Shown piece by piece: positions 1-8,598 of a stretch of 64,000 bases of DNA (positions are counted from its first letter, which is position 1; every line of letters begins with the position of its first letter). The stretch is from Arthrobacter sp. cf158 (GTDB taxonomy: Bacteria; Actinomycetota; Actinomycetes; Actinomycetales; Micrococcaceae). The position numbers and the translations under genes were made by a program. The stretch covers positions 337,043 to 401,042 of the forward strand of contig NZ_FNNR01000004.1 of assembly GCF_900106835.1 (NCBI RefSeq). Direction: 5' to 3'. The notes below the pieces were generated by a model. The model was not told the DNA's origin and ran no database searches. It worked only from the letters and a program-made list of their open reading frames with translations.

Positions 1-2
1 CC

Positions 3-653
3 GGAATTGCCTTCATGGTGGTCGGGTTCCAGCGGCTCTTGCCCATCTTTCTGCAGCTGGGCTATGCAGAGCATCTCATTGTCCTCGCTGTCCTTTGCCT
101 GCTGATGGTGTTGGCATGCCGGGGAGTGCTCCGGTTCTTTCGGGCGGCCGCAGTAAATGGAAGTCCACTCTGGCGGCGAGCCCTTGTGGTGTCACTTGGG
201 GTGGTGGCCGCCGCAGCGCTCTTGGCCGTCATTCCCGTGAAGCCGGTGACGGTGGCTGGCTACACCTATCAGAGCGGTCAATTGAAGATCGTGACGCCGG
301 TCCAGGGCTCCAACGGGACCCTGTCATCCGGCGATCACGTCACGTTGCAGTCGCAGGGAATGATCATTCACGAGAATCTGGGCCGGGCCACCATCACTGG
401 CCAGCCGCCGTCGAACTCCATGGCGCCCCTGGACACTCTGGTCCCCGTGGCGCTGGCGGGTGACAACCTGCCGTCCGTTGCCTTCGTTGCAGAGCTCGAA
501 TCAGGGACAAATCTCTCGTCCTCCGGGCGGGCGGAAGTGGCCAGTAAGCACCAGACAAGCCTGGGGGAGTGGCTCTGGACGTCGATCACCACGTCACCCC
601 TATGGCCGGGTCAGGCCGGGCAATCCACAGATTCCACGAAAGGGCAGCCATGA
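3..653 (+). CDS. Membrane protein, 5'-truncated by the window edge
   Basis: The frame is open to the first base of the window, so the true start is probably upstream; the first internal ATG is at 15. The visible part has hydrophobic segments near its start and around residues 50-75. A hydrophilic, probably extracytoplasmic beta-type region follows (GQLKIVTPVQG, then SGDHVTLQSQG), loosely like the lipoyl/HlyD-like tail of membrane M50 peptidases or membrane-fusion proteins. It overlaps the ABC ATPase start by four bases (ATGA), so it is the first visible gene of an exporter operon. An M50-like or adaptor role is inference from context and weak sequence resemblance; no catalytic motif is present in the visible part. 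Confidence 0.6.
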   Translation, partial: GIAFMVVGFQRLLPIFLQLGYAEHLIVLAVLCLLMVLACRGVLRFFRAAAVNGSPLWRRALVVSLGVVAAAALLAVIPVKPVTVAGYTYQSGQLKIVTPVQGSNGTLSSGDHVTLQSQGMIIHENLGRATITGQPPSNSMAPLDTLVPVALAGDNLPSVAFVAELESGTNLSSSGRAEVASKHQTSLGEWLWTSITTSPLWPGQAGQSTDSTKGQP

Positions 654-1360
654 CTATTCACGCCAGCTTTGAGCGGTTCAGCAAGAAGAGGGGTGCCTAT
701 TTTGCCGTCGAAGAGCTGACCTTTGACGTGCCTGCGGGCCGGGTGGTGGGACTGATCGGCCCCAACGGTGCCGGGAAGAGCACTGCGCTCGCCGGTCTTA
801 CGGGTCTGGTGGAAGCGACGTCCGGCCGAGCATCGGTTTTTGGTGTCGACTACCGGTCCCTTAGGAGGCCGTCCAGAAAGGTGGGGGTGAACCTGGACGG
901 AATGGACATTGAACCCGGGCTGACGGGACGCCGGCACTTGCAGATCCATCAACTCGCTGCCGGGGTCCACCGGGAGAACGTGGACCGGGTGCTGGTGCAG
1001 GTGGATCTTGCGCGCGAAGCAAACAAGAAGGTCCGGGACTACTCGCTGGGCATGCGGCAACGGCTGGGGATTGCCTCTGCGCTGGTGGGGAATCCCCAGT
1101 TGCTTGTCCTTGACGAGCCAGCCAATGGCCTGGACCCGGAAGGCATCCAGTGGCTGCGACGCTTCCTGCGCGAGTTTGCCGTTGCTGGTGGGAGCGCCCT
1201 GGTTTCAAGTCACCAACTGATGGAACTGGAGCAGGTGGCTGACCAGGTTGTCATCCTCAAGCAAAAGGTCCTGTTCCGCGGAACCCTCGCTGAGGCCAAA
1301 GCGCATGGTGGTGGCAGCCTTGAAGCCGCCTACTTCAAGATCCTGGCGGGCGCCCAGTGA
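650..1360 (+). CDS. ABC transporter ATP-binding protein
   Basis: A 236-residue nucleotide-binding subunit of an ABC-2 type exporter. Walker A is GPNGAGKST at residues 37-45, the signature is LGMRQ at about 133-137 and Walker B is LLVLDEP at about 151-157, followed by a switch His in SSHQ. The ATG at 650 overlaps the upstream stop, which makes it a better start than the upstream in-frame ATG at 569. The GTGA overlap at its end couples it to the first permease. The C-terminus is short, as in bacitracin/lantibiotic-type exporters. The substrate cannot be told from sequence. Confidence 0.93.
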   Translation: MTIHASFERFSKKRGAYFAVEELTFDVPAGRVVGLIGPNGAGKSTALAGLTGLVEATSGRASVFGVDYRSLRRPSRKVGVNLDGMDIEPGLTGRRHLQIHQLAAGVHRENVDRVLVQVDLAREANKKVRDYSLGMRQRLGIASALVGNPQLLVLDEPANGLDPEGIQWLRRFLREFAVAGGSALVSSHQLMELEQVADQVVILKQKVLFRGTLAEAKAHGGGSLEAAYFKILAGAQ

Positions 1361-2130
1361 AGAATCCTGGCTGGCACACAGTAACCAGAGGCGCCCTGGA
1401 GGAAGTGACAGGTGGAGTCCGTTCCGAGCTCCTCAGGTACGTCAGCGGGTACTCCACTCTGGGCATCGTGGCATTCAGCGCGGTGGTTCCCTGGTTCGTG
1501 GCCAACTTCCTGGGATGGCCCCATGACCCTGGCGTTCTGACGGCGGCGGACAACATCCGCATCTTTTGGTCGCTCTCAGCGAGCATCGCACCGGTGGCAG
1601 CATTTGCAGGGAGCTACTTGGTAACCAGGGAAGCGTATTACGGGACGCTTCGGCGCAGTGTAGTGACGTCCGGCATGGCCACTGTGATGGTCAGTAAATA
1701 CATTGCCGCGCTGCTTGTGGGACTTGGAACTGTCATCACAGGAATCGGGGTGTGGGGCGCGAGCATCGCATTATCGCTGCCACCGGACGTGGCCTGGCAG
1801 CTCCTGGCACCCGAATCTCTTGGAAGATTGCCAGGGGTGCTACTGGCTTCGGTTCTCGCTTCACTTTGGGGTTGCTCGCTCGGCTGGGTATTTCAGCACT
1901 ACTACGCGACGACGATCCTCACTTTGGTGATTCCGCTCGCCGTCGAACTGCCCTTGATGGTGAACGCTCCCGACCTGGCCCGATGGCTTCCGTCCGGCGC
2001 GTTGGCTGGCATCTCATCCGTGCCATTCGAGGGCCTTCTTGACCCTGCACCGGCTGTGTTCGTGTCTCTTGGTTGGCTGCTCGCAGCAGGCTGCGGTGCA
2101 GTGTGGTCCCTCCGCGGAAAGGAGCTTTAG
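1357..2130 (+). CDS. ABC-2 type permease subunit (first)
   Basis: A 257-residue polytopic membrane protein with about six hydrophobic segments, beginning at a GTG that overlaps the ATPase stop. Order and size (ATPase, then two permeases of 230-260 residues) fit an ABC-2 exporter such as those for antimicrobial peptides. No residue-level family motif is clear, so the assignment rests on topology and operon position. Confidence 0.75.
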   Translation: MKNPGWHTVTRGALEEVTGGVRSELLRYVSGYSTLGIVAFSAVVPWFVANFLGWPHDPGVLTAADNIRIFWSLSASIAPVAAFAGSYLVTREAYYGTLRRSVVTSGMATVMVSKYIAALLVGLGTVITGIGVWGASIALSLPPDVAWQLLAPESLGRLPGVLLASVLASLWGCSLGWVFQHYYATTILTLVIPLAVELPLMVNAPDLARWLPSGALAGISSVPFEGLLDPAPAVFVSLGWLLAAGCGAVWSLRGKEL

Positions 2131-2131
2131 C

Positions 2132-2815
2132 GTGGTGCCGGCTTTCCTGTCTGAACTGCGGCGCCCATGGCTGTGGAAGGGGTGGGCACTGGGAATCATC
2201 CTGGTTCTGGGCTTCATTGCCCTGCTGCTCCTTGCTGCCTGTCTTGAGGATGGGGTCTCGCTGGCAGGGCTCCAGGGTCCCTTGCTCGAAGCCGCTTTGA
2301 CGCTCACGCTGACGGGGTCCGCAGTGGTGGGTTCGTTCGCATTTACTGCGGACTACCGCACCGGAGGCTTCAGACGGCGGGTCTTGCTGTTCCAGCGATG
2401 CCCGGCGTTCCTCGCCCGGGCAATCGCCACAACTCTGACGGGGTTCCTCAGCGGTCTCTTCATGGGCCTGATATTTGGCCTTGCCGTGCAGGTGCTGGAT
2501 GAGGAATGGCACGTGCGCCCGCCCACTATCCTGGCCTTCGCCGGCCTCGCCTGGATGGGAGCAGGCTGGGGCTTCCTGTCCGGATCCCTCATCCGCAATC
2601 ACCTGGTGAGCCTCTTCGCCGTGCCCCTTAGCCTGCTGCTTCCCGGAATGCTGATGGGGCCGCAGCTTCAGTACTTCCCAGTCCTGGCCAGCGACTGGGC
2701 AAACCAAACAGCTGTCAACATACCGGCCTTGGGCTCTTTCATGGGCGCTGTGGGCTGGCTTCTAGTAATCACAGCAGTAGCTTTCGGAGCTTTCCTGAAG
2801 CGCGATCTGGCCTGA
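2132..2815 (+). CDS. ABC-2 type permease subunit (second)
   Basis: A 227-residue membrane protein. I chose the GTG at 2132 because AAAGGAG lies eight bases upstream and the previous gene ends at 2130; the frame is open further upstream (ATG at 2039) but that part would overlap the first permease. The sequence contains several hydrophobic helices and the motif SFAFTADYRTGGFRRRVLL, similar to the cytoplasmic loop of ABC-2 permeases in which a conserved stretch precedes helix 3. It probably forms the membrane part of the exporter with the first permease. Confidence 0.75.
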   Translation: MVPAFLSELRRPWLWKGWALGIILVLGFIALLLLAACLEDGVSLAGLQGPLLEAALTLTLTGSAVVGSFAFTADYRTGGFRRRVLLFQRCPAFLARAIATTLTGFLSGLFMGLIFGLAVQVLDEEWHVRPPTILAFAGLAWMGAGWGFLSGSLIRNHLVSLFAVPLSLLLPGMLMGPQLQYFPVLASDWANQTAVNIPALGSFMGAVGWLLVITAVAFGAFLKRDLA

Positions 2816-2846
2816 CAGTTCATCCATCTCATTAAGGAATACATTC

Positions 2847-3032
2847 GTGAATCGCAAACCACTGGTATGGCTGTTGCTGGCCTTGGTGCTGGCCGCCTAT
2901 GCCGTCTCAATCTTCATCTCATCTTCAGGCCAATCTCCATGGTCCATGGTCTCTGGAATCATCGTCGCGGCTGCATCGTTGGTCATGGTGTGGAGATACA
3001 GCCGGGAGCTCAAGAACAACCGCCCATCTTGA
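2847..3032 (+). CDS. Small two-helix membrane protein
   Basis: A 61-residue protein starting at GTG with AAGGAAT upstream. It has two hydrophobic helices (residues 6-25 and 35-50) and a basic C-terminal tail (RYSRELKNNR). It overlaps the Nudix start by four bases, so it is translated with it. The family is not recognised; it may belong to the exporter operon. Confidence 0.6.
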   Translation: MNRKPLVWLLLALVLAAYAVSIFISSSGQSPWSMVSGIIVAAASLVMVWRYSRELKNNRPS

Positions 3033-3631
3033 CCGAGCCGGACGAATTGTGGCGCAAACTGTGGAGTACCCGGGCCTACAAGGGCTTTGTCACCGTTAAT
3101 AGGGACACGTATCTGGAAGCCGATGGCTCTGTCTCCGAATGGGACGTGATTGCCGGCCCTGACTCGGCCGCAGTCCTGGCCTTCACAGAGGGCGGCTCGG
3201 ACGTCGTCCTGTTTGAGCAGTTTCGCGTAGGGCCGGGAAGGACGTTGCTGGAACTGCCTGGCGGGTACGTGAAATCCGGTGAAGCCCCCGGAGCTGCAGC
3301 CCAACGCGAGCTGGAAGAGGAAACAGGCTACGAATCGTCAGCTGTCTACTACGCAGGATCCGAGTGGTGGTCCGCCAACTCCTCCCGGCGTAAGCACTTG
3401 GCCATCGCAGCAGAAGCCCGCCTGGTTGGCGACCCATCGTGGGACGTCTCCGAGGCGGGCTTTGTGCGTCTCCTTCCGAGTGACGAACTGTTTGATTTCC
3501 TGATGAGTGGTGAGCTGACGGACGCGGGGCTGGCCTGCCGGGGGCTGCTCAAGTTCGCAGTCAGCACCCAGCAAGATGCTGGACTGGCCAAGCTGCAAGC
3601 GACGGTTCGCGGCCTCTTACCTGGCTACTGA
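3029..3631 (+). CDS. Nudix hydrolase, ADP-ribose pyrophosphatase-like
   Basis: A 200-residue Nudix protein. The Nudix box is intact: GGYVKSGEAP leading to RELEEETGYE at about residues 80-105, with the Glu residues that bind the metal. The length and the upstream stretch (YKGFVTVNRDTYLEADG) fit the ADP-ribose pyrophosphatase branch. I chose the TTG at 3029 because it overlaps the preceding stop; an upstream in-frame ATG at 2867 would run through the small membrane gene. The exact substrate is not determinable. Confidence 0.85.
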   Translation: MTEPDELWRKLWSTRAYKGFVTVNRDTYLEADGSVSEWDVIAGPDSAAVLAFTEGGSDVVLFEQFRVGPGRTLLELPGGYVKSGEAPGAAAQRELEEETGYESSAVYYAGSEWWSANSSRRKHLAIAAEARLVGDPSWDVSEAGFVRLLPSDELFDFLMSGELTDAGLACRGLLKFAVSTQQDAGLAKLQATVRGLLPGY

Positions 3632-3638
3632 CGCCCGC

Positions 3639-5474
3639 TTACCTGCCAGGTTTGACCGGTTTGACCACAATTGCAGACCCACCGCCCCGTCTGGTGGGCT
3701 CTGCGGCCGCGGTCAACTTTCCGTCGCTCCCGAATTCGATCGCCGTTGCGGCACCAATCTCTGCAGCCGAGGTGAACGCGTCCCCGGCCGGAACCAGGTC
3801 ATGCCCCAGCGACTCCAACGCCGGTCCATAGGCTTCAATGAAGGCGGGCTCGGAACTGACAGTGGCACCATTCCGGGGCGCAGCTCGCGGCGCAGCGAGG
3901 GCCTGGGACACTGTCATCCCCATATCAATGCGGTTCAGGATGGTCTGCAGCACCGTGGTGATGATGGTGGAACCGCCGGGGGAGCCCAAGGCAAGGAACG
4001 GCTTCTGATCCTTCAAAATGATGGTCGGCGACATCGACGAACGCGGGCGCTTGTTGGGTTCGATCCTGTTGGGATCCTTCGGGTCGTAGACCGTGCTGAA
4101 ATCCGTTAGCTCGTTGTTCAGCAGGAAGCCCCTCCCCGGAACAACAATTCCCGAACCGCCGGTCTGCTCGATCGTGAGCGTGTACTCCACAACGTTTCCC
4201 CACTTGTCCGCAACAGTCAGGTTCGTTGTGGATATGTTCTCGGTGTCCGATTCATTGGCGAGCGGTGCCGCGGCGGCCGGGCACGCGCCGTCGTACGTTT
4301 GGATGTTGCCGGGGGCTACAGGCTTGGCGGCTGCCGCCGTCGGGCTAATGTCGCAGGACCGTTCCTTCGCGAAGACGGGGTCCAGCAGCGTATTGGTGGG
4401 CACATTGACGAAGGCGGGATCGCCCACGTACGCGCCGCGGTCCGCGAAGGCAAGCGAGCTCGCCTCGAAGTAATGGTGCAGGGCATCCACCGGTTTCATG
4501 CCCTTGAGATCGTAGTTTTCCAGGATGTTCAGCGCTTCGCCTACCGTGGTTCCGCCACTGCTGGAAGGAGCCATGCCGTAAACGTCGTAGCCCCGGTACT
4601 CCACTTTGGTGGCGTCCTGGTCCAGGACTTTGTAATTGGCTAGGTCCTCGGTGGTCATGAACCCCACCGGGACAGGAAGTTTAGTTTCCTTGGTCTCCGG
4701 CGGAGCCTGCACGGTCTTGGCGATTTCCTCCGCCAAGGCGCCGCCATAGAAGGCGTCGGTGCCCTCCTTGGCCAGGAGCCGATACGTCGCCGCGAGGTCG
4801 TGGTTCTTGAAGACACTTCCGACGGCGGGAGCGTCACCACCGGGAAGGAACAGGTCCCTGGTGGAGGTAAAGGCATCGAAACGGACCTCGTTGTCCAAGG
4901 TTTGCTGGCGGAAGGTCTGGTCCACCACGAAGCCGCGGTTGGCCACCTTGATGGCGGGCTTCAGCGCCTCACCCAAGTCCAACGTCCCCCAGCGCTCCAG
5001 CGCGCGCTCCCACGTGGCCGGCGTACCGGGGACACCCACTGAGACACCACTGGTCACAAGGTCGGGCGTGAAGTTGTACGGCTTGTTGGTGGCGGGGTTG
5101 ATGAACGCATCGTTCGGAATGCCCGCCGGAGCGGTTTCACGCCCGTCGATGGTGCCCACTTGTTTGGTCTTGGCGTCATAGAAAACGAAGTAGCCGCCGC
5201 CGCCAATGCCGGCGCTGTAAGGCTCGGTGACACCCAGGGTTGCTGCGGCTGCGACTGCGGCGTCTGCTGCATTGCCACCCTTCTTCAGGACCTCGATGGC
5301 AGCGGCCGAGGCCTCGGGATCCACGGTACTCACGGCACCTCCGTAGCCGGTGGCCGTGGCGTTCTTCTCGGTTTCACGGGGATCGGCGAAGGCCGGACTG
5401 GCCATCGCGCCGCTTGTTGCGGTTAGTGCCAAGGCTGCCGTGACAGCAGCCAACTGACGTCTCACATGTGTCAT
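3639..5474 (-). CDS. ggt: Gamma-glutamyltransferase, secreted
   Basis: A 611-residue Ntn-hydrolase that cleaves or transfers the gamma-glutamyl group of glutathione and related peptides. An export signal is visible (MTHVRRQLAAVTAALALTA, then a small-residue region ending AFADP). The autoprocessing Thr is the first Thr of TTNLTVADKWG, about residue 416, which becomes the N-terminus of the small subunit. Conserved downstream elements are SGIVV, LLNNELTDFS, RPRSSMSPT and GSPGGSTI. Full family length. It is convergent with the Nudix gene, with only a few bases between the stops. Confidence 0.95.
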   Translation of the reverse strand: MTHVRRQLAAVTAALALTATSGAMASPAFADPRETEKNATATGYGGAVSTVDPEASAAAIEVLKKGGNAADAAVAAAATLGVTEPYSAGIGGGGYFVFYDAKTKQVGTIDGRETAPAGIPNDAFINPATNKPYNFTPDLVTSGVSVGVPGTPATWERALERWGTLDLGEALKPAIKVANRGFVVDQTFRQQTLDNEVRFDAFTSTRDLFLPGGDAPAVGSVFKNHDLAATYRLLAKEGTDAFYGGALAEEIAKTVQAPPETKETKLPVPVGFMTTEDLANYKVLDQDATKVEYRGYDVYGMAPSSSGGTTVGEALNILENYDLKGMKPVDALHHYFEASSLAFADRGAYVGDPAFVNVPTNTLLDPVFAKERSCDISPTAAAAKPVAPGNIQTYDGACPAAAAPLANESDTENISTTNLTVADKWGNVVEYTLTIEQTGGSGIVVPGRGFLLNNELTDFSTVYDPKDPNRIEPNKRPRSSMSPTIILKDQKPFLALGSPGGSTIITTVLQTILNRIDMGMTVSQALAAPRAAPRNGATVSSEPAFIEAYGPALESLGHDLVPAGDAFTSAAEIGAATAIEFGSDGKLTAAAEPTRRGGGSAIVVKPVKPGR

Positions 5475-5699
5475 GGTTTCTCCCAGAGTTGTTCCAGACG
5501 GTGATGTGGGTGGACGGTCCGGTCACCCTACCCCGCGGCTCAACGAGGGACAACGGTTGAAATGTGAAGGGTAAGGAGCAGATAATCCCGCTCTTTGGAA
5601 AAGTTTTTTGTTCCCGCTGTAATCAATGGTCCTGTCCCGGAAACTACATAGTCGAGCAGCTGTTCTGCTCGACCATCCAAGGGGGAAGGAACCCAGACC

Positions 5700-6659
5700 A
5701 TGACGTACCACCGGTCCAATCACGCAAAGTATGTAACTCTCGCTGTGCTCGCGCTCTCGCTCACTCTCACCGCTTGCTCACCGACAGGACCGGATGCCGG
5801 TACTTCGATCACGTCTGTGGCATCGGAGGAATTCCTGACCTCCTCCCAGCCGTCTGCCGAACCGGTGGAAGAAATCCTCCCCTCAACAGGGGCCGGTGCC
5901 CCGGCTGGTGTCAGTGAGCCTGTCCGGATCTCCGTGCCGGCACCAACACAGGCCGCTCCGGTTATCGCCACGCCTGTGAGCCCGGCGCCCGTTCCTGTGC
6001 CGACAACTCCCACCACGACAACTCCCACCATGGCGGCCAAACCTGCGGCGCCGGCTCCGGTGGCCACCACTCCGTCCCTTGCACCTGTGGTAACCCCGGT
6101 TGCACCACTGCTTCCGGCAACTCCGCAGACCGGCAGCTATACATTCCCGGATGGGCATATTTCGTTTGAACTGCCGGCGGGTTGGAGCGCGGAGATCGAG
6201 CAGGGCGACTACAACGAGCTGGCTGATCTTCCGGGAGGCAAAGAGAACTCGCTCATCGCCAACATTTACAACGCGGCCGGGGACAACGTTGCCCGCATCA
6301 CCAGTGGTGCTACCGGAGGCAACATCGCAGGCCCGGTGAACCGGACCATCCTGGACTCCCAGAAGCTCGCATCATTCGACAGCCGGGATGGTGCCTCGTA
6401 CTTCGCCATGTTCAAGGACGACTACCCCTTCGATCCGTCCACCACCCGTTACTTCATGGGCGTCGTGACCGAAACCTTCATGACCGAAGGCCCAGAGAGC
6501 CACTCGGCCAATAGCTTCCTCATCATGGGCAACGGTGTAGCCCAAGCAATGGCCCACATCGACGTCACCATGTCCCCGGAAAGCGCGGCCAGCTGGATGG
6601 AATCCGAGCAGTACAGCAATCTCCGCTCGCTTCTGACCAGCCTTCACTACACGGCATAG
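5700..6659 (+). CDS. Secreted lipoprotein with Pro/Thr-rich linker
   Basis: A 319-residue lipoprotein. A signal peptide ends in the lipobox LTAC at about residue 26. Residues 60-140 are very rich in Pro, Thr, Ala and Val (many TTPT/APVPV repeats) and look like a wall-spanning spacer. A globular domain of about 175 residues follows, starting TGSYTFPDGHISFELPAGWSA. No enzyme motif is visible. GGGGGAAGG lies just upstream of the ATG. The gene is divergent from ggt and ends before a strong bidirectional terminator. Confidence 0.8.
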   Translation: MTYHRSNHAKYVTLAVLALSLTLTACSPTGPDAGTSITSVASEEFLTSSQPSAEPVEEILPSTGAGAPAGVSEPVRISVPAPTQAAPVIATPVSPAPVPVPTTPTTTTPTMAAKPAAPAPVATTPSLAPVVTPVAPLLPATPQTGSYTFPDGHISFELPAGWSAEIEQGDYNELADLPGGKENSLIANIYNAAGDNVARITSGATGGNIAGPVNRTILDSQKLASFDSRDGASYFAMFKDDYPFDPSTTRYFMGVVTETFMTEGPESHSANSFLIMGNGVAQAMAHIDVTMSPESAASWMESEQYSNLRSLLTSLHYTA

Positions 6660-6686
6660 CAGCACCGCCCAGAAAGGGAGACAGAG

Positions 6687-6719
6687 AAGGCCGCGACCCC
6701 CAGCGGGGGTCGCGGCCTT
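6687..6719. terminator. Bidirectional hairpin terminator
   Basis: A 14-base stem with arm AAGGCCGCGACCCC and its exact complement around a five-base loop (CAGCG), between two convergent lipoprotein genes. Suitable to stop transcription from both sides. Confidence 0.8.
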
Positions 6720-6734
6720 GAGCGTGCTGGACTG

Positions 6735-7457
6735 CTATTTAATCAGTGCGGCGGCCTGCTCCATGAGGTCTCCTGCCGTGGCTACACCGTTGGCTTCAGC
6801 GCCCTTGCCGGATGCCGTGGCGGAAATCAGTACCCCATCCTTGATGGCGTAGGCCATGTAGGTGGTTTGTGCCGAACCGCTGGCCGTAGACATTTCCGTT
6901 TTGTAGGCCACAGTACCGGGGACCGTGTTGATGCCGTCGAACTTTTCAGTGGCGACGTTCATGGATTGACCGGACATGGACAGAGTCATCGTCGCGCACT
7001 TCTCGGCCTGGACACCGTTCTTGTCGATGCTGTCCTGGAGCTTCTGCTTATCGAGCCCGGACGTCAGGGTCACCATGGTCATTACGCTCGATGCAGCGTC
7101 CAAGTCGGCGCCGGCAGCCGTGGTTGAACCGGCGAGGGTCTCACTGCCTCCCAGAGTTGCAAGGTCCTTGCACTCGGCTGGTTCGATGGTGAACATGCTC
7201 ATGAGTGCCTTCATGGGATTCTCTTGGGCGAGTTCTTCGCTGGAAGCGACGGTCAATTCCTTGCCGGACTTGGGCTTGATCTGCTTGACCAACTCAACCA
7301 GTTCGTCGTTGGTGTATTGCTTGGCGGCTGTTGGCGAGGGCGACGCCGTAGCTTCCGGCGAAGCGGCATCTGTGGACCCGGTTGATCCGCCGCAAGCGGT
7401 CAATGCCATCATTACCATTGCCGAAATACCGACGCTCTGCAGCGCAAACTTTTTCAC
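6735..7457 (-). CDS. Lipoprotein, unknown function
   Basis: A 240-residue protein with lipobox LTAC at about residue 22, followed by a Ser/Thr/Pro/Ala-rich linker (residues 25-45). The mature part has two Cys residues (in AECKD and EKCAT) that could pair. It contains no recognised catalytic motif. It is convergent with the previous lipoprotein and may be a cell-surface or solute-related protein; nothing more can be said. Confidence 0.75.
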   Translation of the reverse strand: MKKFALQSVGISAMVMMALTACGGSTGSTDAASPEATASPSPTAAKQYTNDELVELVKQIKPKSGKELTVASSEELAQENPMKALMSMFTIEPAECKDLATLGGSETLAGSTTAAGADLDAASSVMTMVTLTSGLDKQKLQDSIDKNGVQAEKCATMTLSMSGQSMNVATEKFDGINTVPGTVAYKTEMSTASGSAQTTYMAYAIKDGVLISATASGKGAEANGVATAGDLMEQAAALIK

Positions 7458-7541
7458 TCTATTCCCCCATCGGGTCTTACTTTTGAAAGCCGGGCGGTTG
7501 CCAGCCGAGATAACACTATCTGTTTTTGACGTTCCGGCCCG

Positions 7542-8501
7542 TTAGTCCGGGATTGCCCGTGGACCTCCCTCCAAGCCCCTGCGTGAGGCGAGGGCATGCG
7601 CTCCAACTCCCACCAGGCCGATGGCCAATGCCACCACTAGGGTGGGCAAAGCCCCTCCATCCGGGCCGAGCGTTGCTGCGAGGATTTGCCTGCTCATCAG
7701 CAGCATCTCCTGGAGGTCCCCGGCCAGTACCCGGGTCCCCAGGACGTACTGCACGGATATGAACAGGGCCGGAATCGCCCACAGGAACGCAAGGTTGAGA
7801 ACCCAAGCCACTATTCGTCGGGCAGGCCGGAGTCCGCACCACGCCAGGGCACAGCCCACCAGGACCGCGGGCACCCATCGGGCAATTGTCGGCACGGCAG
7901 TGGGTACGTTGATGTATCCCACCACGCCGACTACCCATTCGACGGCCCAGGATGTGAGAGGGACCGCCATGAGCCCACATCCGATAGTGGTCGCGACCGT
8001 TGACCTGGAAGCGATCAGCACCAAGGCGACCAGCGCTGCAATCATGGAAGCGATGACGCCGGCCAAAAGCCCACCGAAGTAGAGGCCGGACGTACTCCCG
8101 GGGGCGAGGCCCTGGTTCAGTACCAAGAATGACTGGGCCGTGGCGAGGAGCTGGACACTGAAAACGCCGCCTATTGCACACCAGGTGACGAGCCGACGGC
8201 GGGCGGGTGACCAGATGCGAACGGCGAAACCGGCTGCTGCGCCGCCCACAGTGAGGAGCGCGACGATGGTTGTCAGTTCGTATTGGCTCAGCGGCAGAAA
8301 TCCGAGGGGCATCTGATCCGGCATAGCCTGGGTCGCCCACAGGTTCTGCACGGGGAGTCTGGCACCGGTGATCCACCAGGGGGCCAGCCCAAGAGCTCCG
8401 GCGAGGAGGCCAACCAGCCAAGCCCGGGCGGCGTCGCGGCCCGGGGCTGGGTGGTGATAGGCCGGGTCTTTTTGTTCCGTTGCATGGTGGGGATGGCTCA
8501 C
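7542..8501 (-). CDS. Polytopic membrane protein, unknown
   Basis: A 319-residue integral membrane protein with about eight hydrophobic segments. I chose the GTG at 8501 (start VSHPHHATEQ) because GAGGAG lies just upstream; the longer frame to 8564 adds residues with no ribosome site. A large shadow frame covers the same stretch (7516-8562) but is Arg/Pro/Gly-rich and lacks helices, so this frame is the real one. No family is recognised. Confidence 0.75.
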   Translation of the reverse strand: MSHPHHATEQKDPAYHHPAPGRDAARAWLVGLLAGALGLAPWWITGARLPVQNLWATQAMPDQMPLGFLPLSQYELTTIVALLTVGGAAAGFAVRIWSPARRRLVTWCAIGGVFSVQLLATAQSFLVLNQGLAPGSTSGLYFGGLLAGVIASMIAALVALVLIASRSTVATTIGCGLMAVPLTSWAVEWVVGVVGYINVPTAVPTIARWVPAVLVGCALAWCGLRPARRIVAWVLNLAFLWAIPALFISVQYVLGTRVLAGDLQEMLLMSRQILAATLGPDGGALPTLVVALAIGLVGVGAHALASRRGLEGGPRAIPD

Positions 8502-8598
8502 GGAAGCTCCTCGGAGTGAGTCGGGAGATGAGTCGCCCGCACGGCGAAAGCGGACCAGCCACAATAATACACCGAATGGATTAACGACTTACTGAGCC

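Noticed and set aside
2867-3631. A longer Nudix protein starting at 2867
   Set aside because: The upstream part overlaps the small membrane gene in another frame and lacks similarity; the TTG at 3029 overlaps the previous stop as elsewhere in the operon.
7516-8562. A 348-residue minus-strand frame
   Set aside because: It is Arg/Pro/Gly-rich without helices; the overlapping frame encodes a convincing membrane protein with a good ribosome site.
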